A stretch of DNA of 64,000 nucleotides from Lachnoclostridium sp. An118 (GTDB taxonomy: Bacteria; Bacillota; Clostridia; Lachnospirales; Lachnospiraceae), in assembly GCF_002160985.1 (NCBI RefSeq), contig NZ_NFLQ01000001.1, positions 248,001 to 312,000 on the forward strand, given 5' to 3'. Position numbers and translations under genes: made by a program. This document shows, one piece after another, positions 17,096-25,790 of the stretch. The notes under the pieces were generated by a model that saw only the letters and a program-made list of their open reading frames with translations, did not search any database and was not told where the DNA came from. Within the stretch, counting starts at the first letter, position 1. Every line of letters starts with the position of its first letter.

Positions 17096-17731
17096 ATGAA
17101 CATGAGCAAGCAAAAAGGAATCCTCACCGTCCTGTCCGGTTTCTCCGGAGCAGGGAAAGGGACTGTGCTTAGAAGGCTTCTTGAGAAGTATGACAATTAT
17201 GCGCTCTCCATCTCGGCCACCACAAGAGGACCCAGAGAGGGAGAGGAAAACGGCAGGGAATATTTTTTCAAAACGCGGGAAGAATTTGAAAAAATGATTG
17301 CGAAAGATGAACTGATAGAGTATGCTATGTACGTGAATAATTACTATGGCACGCCCAAAGCGTACGTGCAGGAGCAGCTCGCAGAGGGAAAAGATGTGAT
17401 ACTGGAGATCGAGGTCCAGGGCGCTCTGAAGGTGAAGGAGAAATTCCCTGACACTCCCCTCATCTTTATCACGCCTCCCACCGCCAGTGAGCTGAAAAGA
17501 AGGCTGACAGACAGAGGGACAGAAAGTCCCGAAGTGGTGGAGGAGAGGATGGAGACAGCGGCAAAGGAAGCCCGCTTCATGGAGTCCTACGACTACATCA
17601 TCCTCAATGAGAGAGACCGGCTGGAAGAGTGCGTGGAGGCAGTCCACGGGGTGATCCTGGCGGAGCACGAGAAGAGTACGCGCAATCAGGCATTTATTGA
17701 TCATATGAAAGAAGAGTTGAAAGGAGAATAA
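17096..17731 (+). CDS. gmk: Guanylate kinase
   Basis: The 211-residue enzyme phosphorylates GMP to GDP. It has the P-loop SGFSGAGKGTVLRRLL, the GMP-binding SISATTRGPREGEENGREYFF and LEIEVQGALKVK. Two start codons lie six bases apart (17096 and 17102); the first is used here. The order yicC-gmk-rpoZ is conserved in Clostridia, usually with remA between yicC and gmk; only 12 bases separate them here, so remA is absent from this site. Confidence 0.95.
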   Translation: MNMSKQKGILTVLSGFSGAGKGTVLRRLLEKYDNYALSISATTRGPREGEENGREYFFKTREEFEKMIAKDELIEYAMYVNNYYGTPKAYVQEQLAEGKDVILEIEVQGALKVKEKFPDTPLIFITPPTASELKRRLTDRGTESPEVVEERMETAAKEARFMESYDYIILNERDRLEECVEAVHGVILAEHEKSTRNQAFIDHMKEELKGE

Positions 17732-17735
17732 GAAT

Positions 17736-17978
17736 ATGCTGCATCCATCATACACGGATCTGATGAAAGTAGTGAACAAGGACGTGGAGGAGGGCGAGAC
17801 AAAGGTTGTCAACAGCCGGTACTCCATCGTCATGGCGACAGCCAAGAGAGCCAGACAGCTGATAGACGGCGACCTGCCTCTTGTGAAGACGAAGGACGGT
17901 GAGAAGCCTCTCTCCGTTGCCATTGATGAGCTGAACAGCGGCAAGATCACGATCATTGCAGAGGACTCTGAAGAATAA
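17736..17978 (+). CDS. rpoZ: RNA polymerase omega subunit
   Basis: The 80-residue protein has the omega core SRYSIVMATAKRARQL (residues about 27-42) and ends with an acidic tail. It begins 4 bases after gmk. Omega stabilises RNA polymerase. Confidence 0.92.
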   Translation: MLHPSYTDLMKVVNKDVEEGETKVVNSRYSIVMATAKRARQLIDGDLPLVKTKDGEKPLSVAIDELNSGKITIIAEDSEE

Positions 17979-17994
17979 GCAGACGAAAATGATG

Positions 17995-18032
17995 AGGCAG
18001 ATGCTTTTATTTTATAAGGTATCTGCCTTTCT
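17995..18032 (+). terminator. Weak hairpin between rpoZ and rimO
   Basis: AGGCAGAT (17995-18002) and ATCTGCCT (18021-18028) pair over 8 bp with an AT-rich loop, followed by TTCT. It could attenuate read-through from rpoZ into rimO. Confidence 0.45.
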
Positions 18033-18052
18033 GACTGAAAGGAGAAAAAGCT

Positions 18053-19375
18053 ATGAATGTGCTTTTTATATCGCTGGGCTGCGACAAGAACCTGGTGGAC
18101 TCGGAGGTCATGATCGGCCTGCTGGCAGACAGGGGCTACCAGATGACAGACGATGAGACCCGGGCGGATGTGATCGTCATCAACACCTGCTGTTTCATTC
18201 ACGACGCCAAGGAGGAGAGCATCCAGACCATCCTGGAGATGGCGGAATACAAAAAGACAGGCACCTTGAAGGCCCTCATTGTCACCGGCTGCCTGGCCCA
18301 GAGATACCAGGAGGAGATCCTGGAGGAGATACCGGAAGTGGACGAAGTGCTGGGGACCACATCCTACGACAAAATAGTGGAGGCTATTGAGGAGGCCCTG
18401 GAGGGAAGAGGGGGCGTCCGGATAGAGGATATCGACGCTCTGCCTCTGCCTGACACCAAGCGGCTTGTGACCACAGGCGGGCATTTTGCCTACCTGAAGA
18501 TCGCGGAGGGCTGCGACAAGCACTGCACCTACTGTATCATCCCGAAGATCCGGGGCAATTACCGCAGCGTTCCCATGGAGCGGCTCGTGAAGGAGGCCAG
18601 GGACCTGGCAGAAGACGGCGTGAAGGAGCTGATCCTGGTGGCCCAGGAGACCACCATTTACGGGACTGACCTGTACGGGGAGAAATCTCTGCACCGGCTT
18701 TTGCGGGAGCTGTGTAAGATAGACGGCATACGGTGGATACGTATCCTCTACTGTTACCCGGAGGAGATTGATGACGATCTCATCCAGGTCATGAAGGAGG
18801 AACCAAAGATCTGCCACTATCTGGACCTGCCCATCCAGCATGCCAGCACGGAGATACTCCGCAGGATGGGACGGCGCACCTCCAGGGAGGATCTGGAGGA
18901 GATCATCGGGAAGCTGAGGAGAGAGATACCGGATATCGCCATCCGCACCACCCTCATCACCGGATTTCCCGGGGAGACAAAGGAACAGCATGAGGAGCTG
19001 ATGGACTTTGTGGATCAGATGGAATTTGACCGACTGGGCGTCTTTACCTACTCGCCGGAGGAGGGGACACCGGCGGCCGGGATGGAGGGCCAGGTCCCGG
19101 AGGAAGTGAAAGAAGACCGGCAGGCAGAGCTGATGGAGCTCCAGCAGGAGATTGCCTTTGACCTGGCAGAAGACATGATCGGCCGGGAGGTGCTGGTCAT
19201 GATCGAGGGAAAGGTGGCCGACGAGAACGTCTACGTGGGCAGGACCTACAAGGACGCCCCGAACGTGGACGGGCTGATCTTTGTAAATACAGATGAGGAA
19301 CTGATGTCCGGTGATCTTGCCAGGGTGAAAGTCACAGGGGCAGCAGAATACGATTTGATGGGAGAGTTGATGTAA
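18053..19375 (+). CDS. rimO: Ribosomal protein S12 methylthiotransferase
   Basis: The 440-residue radical SAM enzyme methylthiolates Asp88 of ribosomal protein uS12. The N-terminal MTTase domain has cysteines in SLGCDKNLVDSE, NTCCFIHDAKEE and VTGCLAQRY; the radical SAM motif is CDKHCTYC. The early DKNLVDSE sequence and the C-terminal TRAM domain (REVLVMIEGKV...ARVKVTGAAEYDLMGEL) favour RimO over MiaB. Start ATG 18053 follows GAAAGGAGAAAAAGCT. Confidence 0.95.
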   Translation: MNVLFISLGCDKNLVDSEVMIGLLADRGYQMTDDETRADVIVINTCCFIHDAKEESIQTILEMAEYKKTGTLKALIVTGCLAQRYQEEILEEIPEVDEVLGTTSYDKIVEAIEEALEGRGGVRIEDIDALPLPDTKRLVTTGGHFAYLKIAEGCDKHCTYCIIPKIRGNYRSVPMERLVKEARDLAEDGVKELILVAQETTIYGTDLYGEKSLHRLLRELCKIDGIRWIRILYCYPEEIDDDLIQVMKEEPKICHYLDLPIQHASTEILRRMGRRTSREDLEEIIGKLRREIPDIAIRTTLITGFPGETKEQHEELMDFVDQMEFDRLGVFTYSPEEGTPAAGMEGQVPEEVKEDRQAELMELQQEIAFDLAEDMIGREVLVMIEGKVADENVYVGRTYKDAPNVDGLIFVNTDEELMSGDLARVKVTGAAEYDLMGELM

Positions 19376-19376
19376 G

Positions 19377-19919
19377 ATGAATTTGCCAAATAAACTGACC
19401 GTACTGCGGGTGATCATGGTACCATTTTTTGTGTTTTTTATGCTCACGGATGTGGCGGGAGGAGCCGGCAAGTGGATTGCTCTCGTCCTGTTCTGCCTGG
19501 CAAGCCTGACAGATATGCTGGACGGCAAGATAGCCAGGGCCCGGAACCTGGTGACTAACTTCGGAAAATTCATGGACCCTCTGGCGGACAAGCTGCTCGT
19601 TTGTTCTGCCATGATCTGCCTGATCCCCTCCGGGCAGCTTCCGGCCTGGGTGGTCATTGTCATTATCGCGCGGGAGTTCATTATCAGCGGGTTCCGCCTC
19701 GTGGCGGCCGACAGCGGCATTGTCATCGCGGCCAGCTACTGGGGAAAATTCAAGACCGTGTCCCAGATGTTCATGGTGATCGTGCTGATCGCGGACCTGG
19801 GAGGTGTGTTCGACACAGTGGGTACTGTGCTCATCTGGATCGCACTGGTCCTCACGGTAGTCTCGCTTGTTGACTATATTGCGAAAAACGTGGAAGTGCT
19901 GACAAAGGGAGGAATGTAG
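19377..19919 (+). CDS. pgsA: CDP-diacylglycerol--glycerol-3-phosphate 3-phosphatidyltransferase
   Basis: The 180-residue membrane enzyme makes phosphatidylglycerol phosphate. The CDP-alcohol phosphotransferase motif is intact: SLTDMLDGKIARARN then TNFGKFMDPLADKLL. Several hydrophobic segments span the protein. It starts one base after the rimO stop and is followed one base later by cinA, so the three are translationally linked. Confidence 0.95.
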   Translation: MNLPNKLTVLRVIMVPFFVFFMLTDVAGGAGKWIALVLFCLASLTDMLDGKIARARNLVTNFGKFMDPLADKLLVCSAMICLIPSGQLPAWVVIVIIAREFIISGFRLVAADSGIVIAASYWGKFKTVSQMFMVIVLIADLGGVFDTVGTVLIWIALVLTVVSLVDYIAKNVEVLTKGGM

Positions 19920-19920
19920 G

Positions 19921-21195
19921 ATGACCGTTGAGCTGATATCAGTCGGTACGGAGATACTTCTCGGGAATATCGTAAATACAAACGCTGCCTATCTGGCAGA
20001 GAAGATCGCCCTTCTGGGACTTTCCTGCTACCATCAGAGCGCGGTGGGAGACAATGAGGAGCGTCTGGAGGACGCCATCCGGCTGGCACTGTCCAGATCG
20101 GATATCGTCATCCTGAGCGGTGGCCTTGGACCCACCAAGGATGACCTGACAAAGGAAGTGACGGCCAAGGTGTTTGGAAGGGAGCTCTATGAGGACGCCC
20201 ACTCCCGGGAGCGGATACAGGCCTATTTTGACAGGAGGAGGGCCCAGGGCCGGGAGATCACGGCCAACAACTGGAAGCAGGCCCTTGTCCCGGAGGGAGC
20301 CATCGTGGTGGACAATTACAACGGCACAGCGCCGGGCATCATCCTGGAGGATAAGGGAAATGGAAAGACAGCCATCCTGCTGCCGGGGCCTCCCAACGAG
20401 ATAAAGCCCATGTTTGAGCGGGACATCGCTCCCTATCTGAATAAACTGCAGCCGGAGGGCATCTACTCAAAGATGGTGAAGATCTGCTCCATCGGTGAGA
20501 GCCAGGCGGAGACTATGGTGGCGGACCTGATGGAAGCCCAGAGCAATCCCACTCTTGCGCCCTACGCCAAGACCGGGGAGGTGCATTTCCGGGTGACTGC
20601 CAAGGCATCGGACGAGGAGACTGCCGAGAGACTGATGGCGCCTATGCTGGCGGAGCTTGAGAAGCGCTTCGGGGACTACATCTACACTACAGACGAGGAG
20701 GTCACTCTGGAGGAGGCCGTGGTAGACCTGCTCCGGGAGAGACAGATGACGGTCACTACAGCCGAGTCCTGTACCGGGGGACTGCTGGCAGGCAGGATCA
20801 TGAATGTGCCGGGAGCCTCCAGAGTGTACAGAGAGGGCTATATCACCTACTCCAATGAGGCCAAGGAAAAGCTCCTGGGTGTGGAGCACCGGACCCTGGA
20901 GACTGTGGGGGCAGTGAGTGCGGAGACTGCGGCGCAGATGGCCCGGGGAGCGGCCCGCCAGGCAGATGCGGACGCAGCCCTGTCTGTCACCGGCATAGCA
21001 GGGCCGGACGGAGGAACGAAGGAAAAGCCGGTGGGCCTTGTGTACATCGGCTGCTGCGTGCAGGGCCGGACCCGGGTGGAGGAGTTCCGATTTACCGGAA
21101 ACCGCAGCAAGAACAGAGACTATGCTGTCGTCAGGGCGCTGACCCTGCTGCGGGAGGAGCTGCTCCGGCCAGAGGAAAAGGCACAGATACGATAG
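19921..21195 (+). CDS. cinA: CinA-family protein (competence/damage-inducible; NMN amidohydrolase-like)
   Basis: The 424-residue protein has a MoCF-type N-terminal domain (MTVELISVGTEILLGNIVNTN; LSGGLGPTKDDLTKE) and a C-terminal amidase domain (TTAESCTGGLLAGRIMNVPGAS, SVTGIAGPDGGTKEKPVGLVYIG). Known CinA proteins deamidate NMN and have ADP-ribose pyrophosphatase activity. In Firmicutes the pgsA-cinA order is common, often followed by recA, which is not present here. Confidence 0.93.
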   Translation: MTVELISVGTEILLGNIVNTNAAYLAEKIALLGLSCYHQSAVGDNEERLEDAIRLALSRSDIVILSGGLGPTKDDLTKEVTAKVFGRELYEDAHSRERIQAYFDRRRAQGREITANNWKQALVPEGAIVVDNYNGTAPGIILEDKGNGKTAILLPGPPNEIKPMFERDIAPYLNKLQPEGIYSKMVKICSIGESQAETMVADLMEAQSNPTLAPYAKTGEVHFRVTAKASDEETAERLMAPMLAELEKRFGDYIYTTDEEVTLEEAVVDLLRERQMTVTTAESCTGGLLAGRIMNVPGASRVYREGYITYSNEAKEKLLGVEHRTLETVGAVSAETAAQMARGAARQADADAALSVTGIAGPDGGTKEKPVGLVYIGCCVQGRTRVEEFRFTGNRSKNRDYAVVRALTLLREELLRPEEKAQIR

Positions 21196-21212
21196 AGAAG
21201 GAGGAAGACCCT

Positions 21213-22670
21213 ATGAACATACGCAGACTGGAGAGACAGGAGGTACTGGACGCCCTCCACCTTGTGTGGGATGTGTTTGCCCAGGATGTGGCGCCCCTGT
21301 ACACACCTGAGGGAGTGGCTTCTTTTCAGGAGTTTATCAGATATCCGAATATAGAGAGAAAGATGCAGACAGAGGGACTGGCCCTGTTCGGCGCCTTCGA
21401 GGGGAGCCAGATGCTGGGGGCGGGGGCTATCCTGCCTACCGGCCATATCGCCCTCCTCTTTGTGAGGCGGGAGCACCAGCACAGAGGGGTCGGAAAGGCT
21501 ATCCTGCTGGAGATGTGCTCCTTCGCGGTCCAGGTGTACCGGGTGGAGAAGTTTACCGTCAACGCCTCGCCGGGGGCGGTGGACGCTTACCGCCACATGG
21601 GCATGCACGACACGGCACCGGAGCAGAACGCAGGCGGGATGCGGTATATCCCCATGGAAATGTGGGCGGCCTCTGTTCCCATTAAGAAAAAGCGGCGAAA
21701 GAGCGCCTACATTGCCGCCGGCGTGGGGGCGGCCTGCCTCGTCCTGGCCATCGTGGCGGGAGCAGCCATCTCAAATGAGCTGCGCTACGTGGCGGAGAAC
21801 GGTGTGGACGAGTATATGCAGGACGGCAGCCAGTGGGGAGACGACGGGTCCTCCATAGAGGACTGGTACGATGAATTTTACGGGGACTATGGCCAGGACG
21901 GCTACGGGCAGGATGAGGACAGCCAGGAGGAGTCCGGCATCAACGCGATCCCGGAGTATGTGGACGAGGACTGCGGCTACGACGTGACGGAGGACAATTA
22001 CATTTACACGGCGGACAATACGAGCAGCACCACCATCCAGTTCGAAGTGTACTATCCCCAGGTGGAGGGCCTGAGCGGGGATGTGCAGGAGAAGGTGAAC
22101 GGGGCGCTCCAGGACTGTGCGCTGGAATCTGTTGACAAACTGTATCTGGAGCCCTCTGACGAGATGAAGGAGAAGGTGCTGGGCGAGGAATATCCGGTGC
22201 TGGCCAGCTTTGTGGAGTACAAGGTCACCTACCAGAGCAGGTCCCTCCTGAGCGTAGTGTTCCAGGATTACAGCTATGAGGGCAGCGAGAGCGACTACCA
22301 CGTGGCTCTCCGGTGCGTGAATGTGAACCTCCAGGACGGAACTCTCTACGAGGTGAAAGACATTGTCAATCTGGACGACAGCTTTGTCAGCCAGTGGGCG
22401 CAGGTCATGCAGGATGAGGCAGATGACGACACCTTCCTCTCAGAGCTGACCGCAGAGGACATGAAGGCTGTCCTTGGCGGAGACACAAAGGACGGCGTCT
22501 ACACACCGGGATTTTTCGTGGACGAGGACGGGCTGGAGATCGGCCTTTCCTTCCGCTATCCGGCGGAAAGCCAGGACGACAGAGGATACGCCTGGGTGAC
22601 AGCGCCCTTTGACTTTGACGAGATAGGTCCCTTTGCCTCTGACAGCGGCTTCTGGGCGCTCGTTCAATAG
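21213..22670 (+). CDS. GNAT acetyltransferase fused through one membrane helix to an extracytoplasmic DUF4163/DUF3298-like domain
   Basis: Residues 1-150 are a GNAT domain: MNIRRLERQEVLDALHLVW, then LLFVRREHQHRGVGKAILLEM (the R/QxxGxG/A acetyl-CoA loop) and NASPGAVDAYRHMGM. A basic KKKRRKS patch precedes one hydrophobic helix (about 168-188), giving an outside C-terminus. An acidic Gly/Tyr/Asp linker (about 200-245) leads to a domain with YYPQVEGLSGDVQEKVNGAL and YHVALRCVNVNLQDGTLYEVKDIV, like DUF4163/DUF3298 of RsiV- and PdaC-type proteins. The combination of an inside acetyltransferase and an outside domain is unusual; substrate unknown. It follows cinA by 17 bases. Confidence 0.75.
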   Translation: MNIRRLERQEVLDALHLVWDVFAQDVAPLYTPEGVASFQEFIRYPNIERKMQTEGLALFGAFEGSQMLGAGAILPTGHIALLFVRREHQHRGVGKAILLEMCSFAVQVYRVEKFTVNASPGAVDAYRHMGMHDTAPEQNAGGMRYIPMEMWAASVPIKKKRRKSAYIAAGVGAACLVLAIVAGAAISNELRYVAENGVDEYMQDGSQWGDDGSSIEDWYDEFYGDYGQDGYGQDEDSQEESGINAIPEYVDEDCGYDVTEDNYIYTADNTSSTTIQFEVYYPQVEGLSGDVQEKVNGALQDCALESVDKLYLEPSDEMKEKVLGEEYPVLASFVEYKVTYQSRSLLSVVFQDYSYEGSESDYHVALRCVNVNLQDGTLYEVKDIVNLDDSFVSQWAQVMQDEADDDTFLSELTAEDMKAVLGGDTKDGVYTPGFFVDEDGLEIGLSFRYPAESQDDRGYAWVTAPFDFDEIGPFASDSGFWALVQ

Positions 22671-22713
22671 AAATCCCCGAGGAATAGAAGACGACTGAGG
22701 AGAAGACTGACAG

Positions 22714-24897
22714 ATGAAAGCATTGGTTATCGCAGAAAAGCCATCGGTGGCCCGGGACATAGCCAGAGTCCTGAAGTGCGGGAAAAATATTTCCGGCGCC
22801 ATCGAGGGCGGACAGTATATCGTCACCTGGGGGCTGGGGCACCTTGTGACCCTGGCGGACCCGGAGGACTATGACCCCAAATACAAGGCCTGGAAGCTGG
22901 AGGACCTGCCCCTGATGCCAAAGGAGTTCAGGCTGGAGGTGATCCGCCAGAGCCAGAAGCAGTACCAGGCCGTGAAGGCCCAGATACACAGGAAGGACGT
23001 GGGGGAAATTATCATCGCCACCGACGCCGGGCGGGAGGGGGAGCTGGTGGCCCGGCTGATCCTCGCCAAGGCGGGCAATAAAAAGCCCATCAGGAGGCTC
23101 TGGATCTCCTCCGTCACGGACAAGGCCATCCGGGAGGGCTTCGCCCGGCTGCGGGACGGACACGACTATGACCCTCTCTACGACGCTGCCCTGTGCCGCG
23201 CGGAGGCGGACTGGCTTGTGGGGATCAACGCCACGAGAGCGCTGACATGCAAGTACAACGCCCAGCTCTCCTGCGGCAGGGTCCAGACCCCCACCCTGGC
23301 TATTGTGGCCAAGAGGGAGGAGCAGATACGCAGCTTTGTCCCCCAGACCTACTACGGGCTGCGGGCGTCCGCAAAGGGCATCACTCTTATGTGGAAGGAC
23401 AGAAGCTCGGGGAGCACAAGGACCTTTGACAGAGGCAGGATACAGGGCCTTGAGAGAGACCTGGAGGGACGGGAGGCAGTCGTGGAAGAGGTGAGGACCT
23501 CCAGGAAAAAGACCTATGCGCCTCTTCTCTATGATCTGACAGAGCTCCAGAAGGACGCCTACAAGAAGTTCGGGTTTTCGCCAAAGGAGACGCTGAACAT
23601 CATGCAGCGGCTCTACGAGGATCACAAGGTGCTGACCTATCCCAGGACAGACTCCCGGTATATCAGCAGCGATATCGTGCCCACCATAAAAGACAGGCTC
23701 GGCGCCTGCGCCGCAGGCCCCTACCGGAAGCTGGCCGCAAAGGTGATGCGTGTCCAGGTAAGTCCGAAGGCCGCCTTTGTCAATGACAAAAAGGTGTCTG
23801 ACCACCACGCCATCATCCCCACAGAGCAGTATGTGGAGCTGACCCACATGACGAACGAGGAGAGAAGGATATACGACCTGGTGGTGAGACGCTTCCTGTC
23901 CGTCCTCTATCCGCCGGCAGAGTACGAGGAGATACAGCTCACAGCGGCCATCGGAGGGGAGAGCTTCACCGCAAAGGGAAGGCACATGCTGAAGGAGGGC
24001 TGGAGAGAAATCTACGGCCCGGATGAGGAAGATGAGAGCGGGGATGAGGAGGAAGTGAAGAGCCAGTCGCTCCCCGGCCTGGAGAAGGGAGACCGGATCG
24101 GGGACATCCATCTTGTCATCACGGAGGGGAAAACAAAGCCCCCTGCCAGATTTAACGAGGGAACTCTTCTGGCTGCCATGGAGGATCCGGCTGCCTACAT
24201 GGAGAGCCATGATAAGAAGGCGGCAAAGACACTGGGAGAGACCGGCGGACTTGGGACTGTGGCCACCCGGGCGGACATCATGGACAAGCTTTTTGGAAGC
24301 TTTCTCCTGGAGAAAAGGGGGAACGAGATCTATCTCACCTCCAAGGCAAAGCAGCTTTTGGAGCTGGTCCCTGCAGACCTGAAAAAGCCGGAGCTTACCG
24401 CAGACTGGGAGATGAAGCTCTCCCGCATCGCGGAGGGAAAGCTGAAGCGGACTGTTTTTATGCGCGATATCCGGGACTATGCGCAGGCGGTCACGGAGGA
24501 GATCCGTACCGGCACAGGAACTTTCCGCCACGATAATCTGACCAACACGAAATGCCCGGTCTGCGGCAAGCGGATGCTGAAGGTGAAGGGAAAGAACGCG
24601 GAGATGCTGGTGTGTCAGGACAGAGAGTGCGGCCACCGGGAGACCATTGCCCGCACCTCCAACGCGCGGTGCCCAAACTGCCACAGGAAGATGATGCTCA
24701 AAGGGCAGGGTGACGGACAGGTCTTTGTCTGCTCCTGCGGATACAAGGAGAAGCTGTCCGCCTTCAAAGAGCGCAGAAAGAAAGAGGGGGCAGGTGTCAG
24801 CAGGCGGGACGTCCGGAAATATCTGGACAGACAGAAGGATGAGCCGGTCAACACGGCCTTTGCGGACGCCCTCGCAGGAATAAAGCTGGACCAGTAG
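22714..24897 (+). CDS. topB: DNA topoisomerase III (type IA)
   Basis: The 727-residue enzyme relaxes and decatenates DNA. The Toprim domain has LVIAEKPSVARDIARVL and ATDAGREGELVARLIL; the catalytic tyrosine lies in TYPRTDSRYIS; SCGRVQTPTLAIV is also typical. The C-terminus carries two zinc ribbons (CPVCGKRM...CQDRECGH and CPNCHRKM...CSCG). Length and layout fit the TopB/TraE group, often present beside TopA in Firmicutes. There is no sign of a mobile element around it. Confidence 0.95.
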   Translation: MKALVIAEKPSVARDIARVLKCGKNISGAIEGGQYIVTWGLGHLVTLADPEDYDPKYKAWKLEDLPLMPKEFRLEVIRQSQKQYQAVKAQIHRKDVGEIIIATDAGREGELVARLILAKAGNKKPIRRLWISSVTDKAIREGFARLRDGHDYDPLYDAALCRAEADWLVGINATRALTCKYNAQLSCGRVQTPTLAIVAKREEQIRSFVPQTYYGLRASAKGITLMWKDRSSGSTRTFDRGRIQGLERDLEGREAVVEEVRTSRKKTYAPLLYDLTELQKDAYKKFGFSPKETLNIMQRLYEDHKVLTYPRTDSRYISSDIVPTIKDRLGACAAGPYRKLAAKVMRVQVSPKAAFVNDKKVSDHHAIIPTEQYVELTHMTNEERRIYDLVVRRFLSVLYPPAEYEEIQLTAAIGGESFTAKGRHMLKEGWREIYGPDEEDESGDEEEVKSQSLPGLEKGDRIGDIHLVITEGKTKPPARFNEGTLLAAMEDPAAYMESHDKKAAKTLGETGGLGTVATRADIMDKLFGSFLLEKRGNEIYLTSKAKQLLELVPADLKKPELTADWEMKLSRIAEGKLKRTVFMRDIRDYAQAVTEEIRTGTGTFRHDNLTNTKCPVCGKRMLKVKGKNAEMLVCQDRECGHRETIARTSNARCPNCHRKMMLKGQGDGQVFVCSCGYKEKLSAFKERRKKEGAGVSRRDVRKYLDRQKDEPVNTAFADALAGIKLDQ

Positions 24898-25048
24898 AGG
24901 GACCGGCAGAAAAATTGCTGAAACCAGATTGACGAATGTCGAAAATTATGAGAAAATAATTTTAGCTATGGGTTAAATATATAACAACCCTGCAAAAAAT
25001 CCATACGTGCAGCCAAGGGCATGTATGCATATCGAAAGGAGTTTTAAA

Positions 25049-25741
25049 ATGATTTATTCACATGAAGTAGAAATGATGTGTCCGGTAGCTCAGGGTGCAA
25101 ATCACGGACCGGCTCCGATCCCGGAAGAAGCAAAATGGGTACAGGCTAAAGAGATCAAGGACATCTCCGGATTTACACACGGTGTGGGCTGGTGCGCACC
25201 TCAGCAGGGAGCATGCAAGCTGACACTGAACGTAAAAGACGGCATCATCCAGGAGGCTCTCGTTGAGACACTGGGATGTTCCGGAATGACTCACTCCGCA
25301 GCTATGGCTTCTGAGATCTTGCCTGGAAAGACCATCCTCGAGGCACTGAACACAGACCTTGTCTGTGACGCTATCAACACAGCCATGAGAGAGCTCTTCC
25401 TCCAGATCGTTTACGGAAGAACACAGAGCGCGTTCTCTGAGAACGGCCTTGCTATCGGAGCAGGACTGGAAGACCTCGGAAAAGGACTCCGTTCACAGGT
25501 TGGAACCATGTATGGTACATTAGCCAAAGGTCCCCGTTACCTTGAGATGGCAGAGGGATATGTAACAGGTATCGCTCTTGACGAGAACGATGAGATCATC
25601 GGATACCAGTTCGTAAACCTTGGAAAGCTGACAGACTTTATCAAAAACGGCGATACACCGAACGATGCCTGGGAGAAGGCAAAGGGCCAGTACGGACGTG
25701 TAGATGACGCTGTGAAGATCATCGATCCGCGCAAAGAGTAA
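25049..25741 (+). CDS. NifU/IscU-like scaffold protein paired with GGGtGRT protein
   Basis: The 230-residue protein has an IscU/NifU-N-like core: GWCAPQQGACKLTLNVKDGI, then EALVETLGCSGMTHSAAMASE and LPGKTILEAL, where LGCSGMTHSAAM corresponds to the scaffold's Cys-containing substrate loop. It lacks a clear third cluster cysteine of classical NifU. Start ATG 25049 follows CGAAAGGAG; the longer frame upstream has no site. Codon use (CGT, GGT, GTT, ACA rich) differs from neighbours and suggests high expression. It is 49 bases upstream of the GGGtGRT gene, its conserved partner by my recollection. The metabolic role is not known. Confidence 0.8.
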   Translation: MIYSHEVEMMCPVAQGANHGPAPIPEEAKWVQAKEIKDISGFTHGVGWCAPQQGACKLTLNVKDGIIQEALVETLGCSGMTHSAAMASEILPGKTILEALNTDLVCDAINTAMRELFLQIVYGRTQSAFSENGLAIGAGLEDLGKGLRSQVGTMYGTLAKGPRYLEMAEGYVTGIALDENDEIIGYQFVNLGKLTDFIKNGDTPNDAWEKAKGQYGRVDDAVKIIDPRKE

Positions 25742-25790
25742 TAGCAGGTTGTCGCAGAGAATAAAGGTAATAATTCAGGAGGATACATAA

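Noticed and set aside
16358-19726. A 1122-codon open frame on the minus strand opposite yicC, gmk, rpoZ, rimO and pgsA
   Set aside because: It is antisense to five well-defined housekeeping genes, has a low-complexity His/Leu/Val composition with no domain, and results from high GC content and codon bias.
22405-24684. A 759-codon open frame opposite topB
   Set aside because: It is antisense to a complete topoisomerase with all motifs and shows no domain or ribosome site of its own.
24900-25048. Promoter before the NifU-like gene
   Set aside because: TTGACG at 24929 lacks a convincing -10 box at proper spacing, so no promoter is listed.
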